DNA from: Sceloporus undulatus | Lineage: Eukaryota > Chordata > Lepidosauria > Squamata > Phrynosomatidae | NCBI RefSeq assembly: GCF_019175285.1 | Contig: NC_056528.1 | Location: 45,962,937 to 46,026,936 of the forward strand | DNA length: 64,000 nucleotides | Direction: 5' to 3' | Shown: positions 62,941 to 64,000 of the stretch, one piece after another | Layout: every line of letters starts with the position of its first letter | Position numbering within the stretch: the stretch's first letter is position 1 | Made by a program: the position numbers and the translations under genes | The notes under the pieces: model-generated | Told to the model about the DNA's origin: nothing | The model's input: only the letters and a program-made list of their open reading frames with translations | Database searches by the model: none

Positions 62941-63189
62941 CTCTTCCTGGGGTTGTCCAGGGCAGGAGGGTGAGGGACAAGCCCTTGTCTTCCTTCCAAG
63001 GCTCCTGGGAGGCCTGGTGAAAAGCCCCCTGTCTGCCTTGCTGGCAGAGAGACCAGATGATGTCTTAAGCTTTACCCAGGAGGACAGGGCACTGCAAAAG
63101 GCAGGGGTTCCAGGGGAAAAAGGAGGCCCTTCCCCCAAGAAAAGCTCACAGCCCTCCTAGAAATCAGGTTTACCTTGCCCAGGTGTGTG

Positions 63190-63400
63190 TTGTGTGCCTT
63201 CATGTCAGTTCCAACTTTTGGCAACTCTTAAGGCGAACCTATCATGGGGTTCTCAGGGCAAGGTTTGCCCAGAGGAGGTTTGCCATGGCCTTCCCTTGAG
63301 GCTGAGAGAGTGTGACTTGCCCCTGGTCGCCCAGTGGGTTTGCATGGCCGAACTGGGAGTCGAACCCTCAAAGCACTCCACCGTGAAACACAGAGACACC
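63190..63400 (-). mobile_element. tRNA-derived SINE, antisense
   Basis: 'GTGTGCCTTCATGTCAGTTC' ... 'AACTGGGAGTCGAACCCTC'. Confidence 0.85.
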
Positions 63401-63619
63401 CAGCAACCGAGCGCTCCGAATCTTAGGCCTGAATGAAGAAATCCTATTGAAATCCATTCTAAATGCAAAGGAATTTGTGAAGCCTGATAAATCCTTATCA
63501 AAAATGAACCCAGAGGGACTTTTCACCCATTTCCCAATTTATTGAGGAAGGGTAACATTTTAGTAATCCCTTGACTGCCTGAATATACCACTCTTATTCT
63601 ATGTCTCAGGCTGACACTG

Positions 63620-63830
63620 GCCCAAAACACACTGCAGAAATAATCCAGTTTGAAACCACTTTAACTTCCCTGGCTCAGTGCTAGGGAATTCTGGGAACTG
63701 TCATTTTGTGAGGCTTTTAGCTTTCTCGACGTCAGAGAGTTCTTAAACCACAATAAACTACAGTTCCCAAGATTCCCTAGCACTCAGCTATGGCAGGTCT
63801 CAAACTGGATTATTTCTGCAGTGTGTTTGT
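63620..63830. mobile_element. Fold-back MITE (CCAAAACACACTGCAG group)
   Basis: 'GGCCCAAAACACACTGCAGA' left and 'TTATTTCTGCAGTGTGTTTG' right. Confidence 0.85.
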
Positions 63831-63831
63831 C

Positions 63832-64000
63832 ATGAAGGAGATCGGGAGTTTATCCCGGGAAAATCCATGGAAAATCACATAATTACGTGTAAATATTTCA
63901 CATGACGTCACGCAAAACCGGCCATTAAAGTGGTCACAAAGAAGCATTAATGCGCATTTTATTTCAGTGACAATGCTTTTCCAATATCACTTTATTTGCA
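63832..64000 (-). mobile_element. Unclassified DNA-type repeat, cut by window edge
   Basis: The reverse complement matches 54238-54425 ('AATAAAGTGATATTGGAAAA', 'CATTAATGCTTCTTTGTGAC'). It abuts the preceding MITE. Confidence 0.65.

Noticed and set aside
62261-63160. Long Glu/Arg/Lys-rich or Leu/Ser-rich frames on both strands
   Set aside because: Created by the A/G tract. Only the 15-codon SH3BGRL exon 1 inside is real.

Overview
This window looks like nuclear DNA of a squamate reptile, most likely a lizard. The genes are vertebrate, with GT-AG introns. The spaces between them are packed with CR1, L2 and RTE/BovB LINE pieces, tRNA- and 5S-rRNA-derived SINEs, pogo/Tigger-like and fold-back DNA elements, and short Penelope-like (PLE) remnants. 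Ten Ns at 28315-28324 mark an assembly gap, so this is a draft assembly.

Four host genes can be supported. (1) An SLC9A2-like Na+/H+ exchanger on the minus strand has exons 1-5 at 10813..4866, and the rest lies off the left edge. (2) A TASL-family gene, probably TASL2-like, sits on the minus strand at 18281..17385. It is an innate immune adaptor and keeps its C-terminal pLxIS motif. (3) An SH3BGRL3-like gene on the plus strand has three coding exons between 26128 and 29861 and a short promoter with CCAAT, GC-box and RFX X-box motifs. (4) SH3BGRL on the minus strand has four coding exons from 62485 to 35378, totals 114 codons, and has a 25-kb first intron. Genes 3 and 4 are members of one family arranged tail to tail. 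A TASL-family gene next to SH3BGRL fits, from memory, the mouse X-linked neighbourhood of Sh3bgrl. The exchanger gene and the second SH3BGR-family gene are not neighbours I know from mammals.

Layout: 1-10.8 kb is SLC9A2-like exons and introns. 10.8-17.4 kb is repeat-rich intergenic DNA with one unique stretch near 12.8-13.2 kb. 17.4-18.3 kb is the TASL-like coding exon. 18.6-25.9 kb is LINE-rich and includes a possible two-exon transcript at about 21.7-22.8 kb. 25.9-29.9 kb is the SH3BGRL3-like gene. 30-35.4 kb is the convergent 3' side. 35.4-62.5 kb is SH3BGRL, with an intact L2 reverse-transcriptase frame inside an older RTE at 41-43.4 kb. 62.5-64 kb is upstream DNA. Exon 1 of SH3BGRL is bracketed by two long homopurine/homopyrimidine tracts of opposite strand polarity.

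The least expected signal is a scattered set of hammerhead-ribozyme-like motifs inside short PLE-like repeats. They have the CUGANGA core, stem II, GAAA, a two-base-pair stem III and a UH cleavage site, with paired stem I flanks in the best copies. Several of these repeats are inverted dimers, and one has its junction at the predicted cleavage site. Three have 11-13-bp target duplications.
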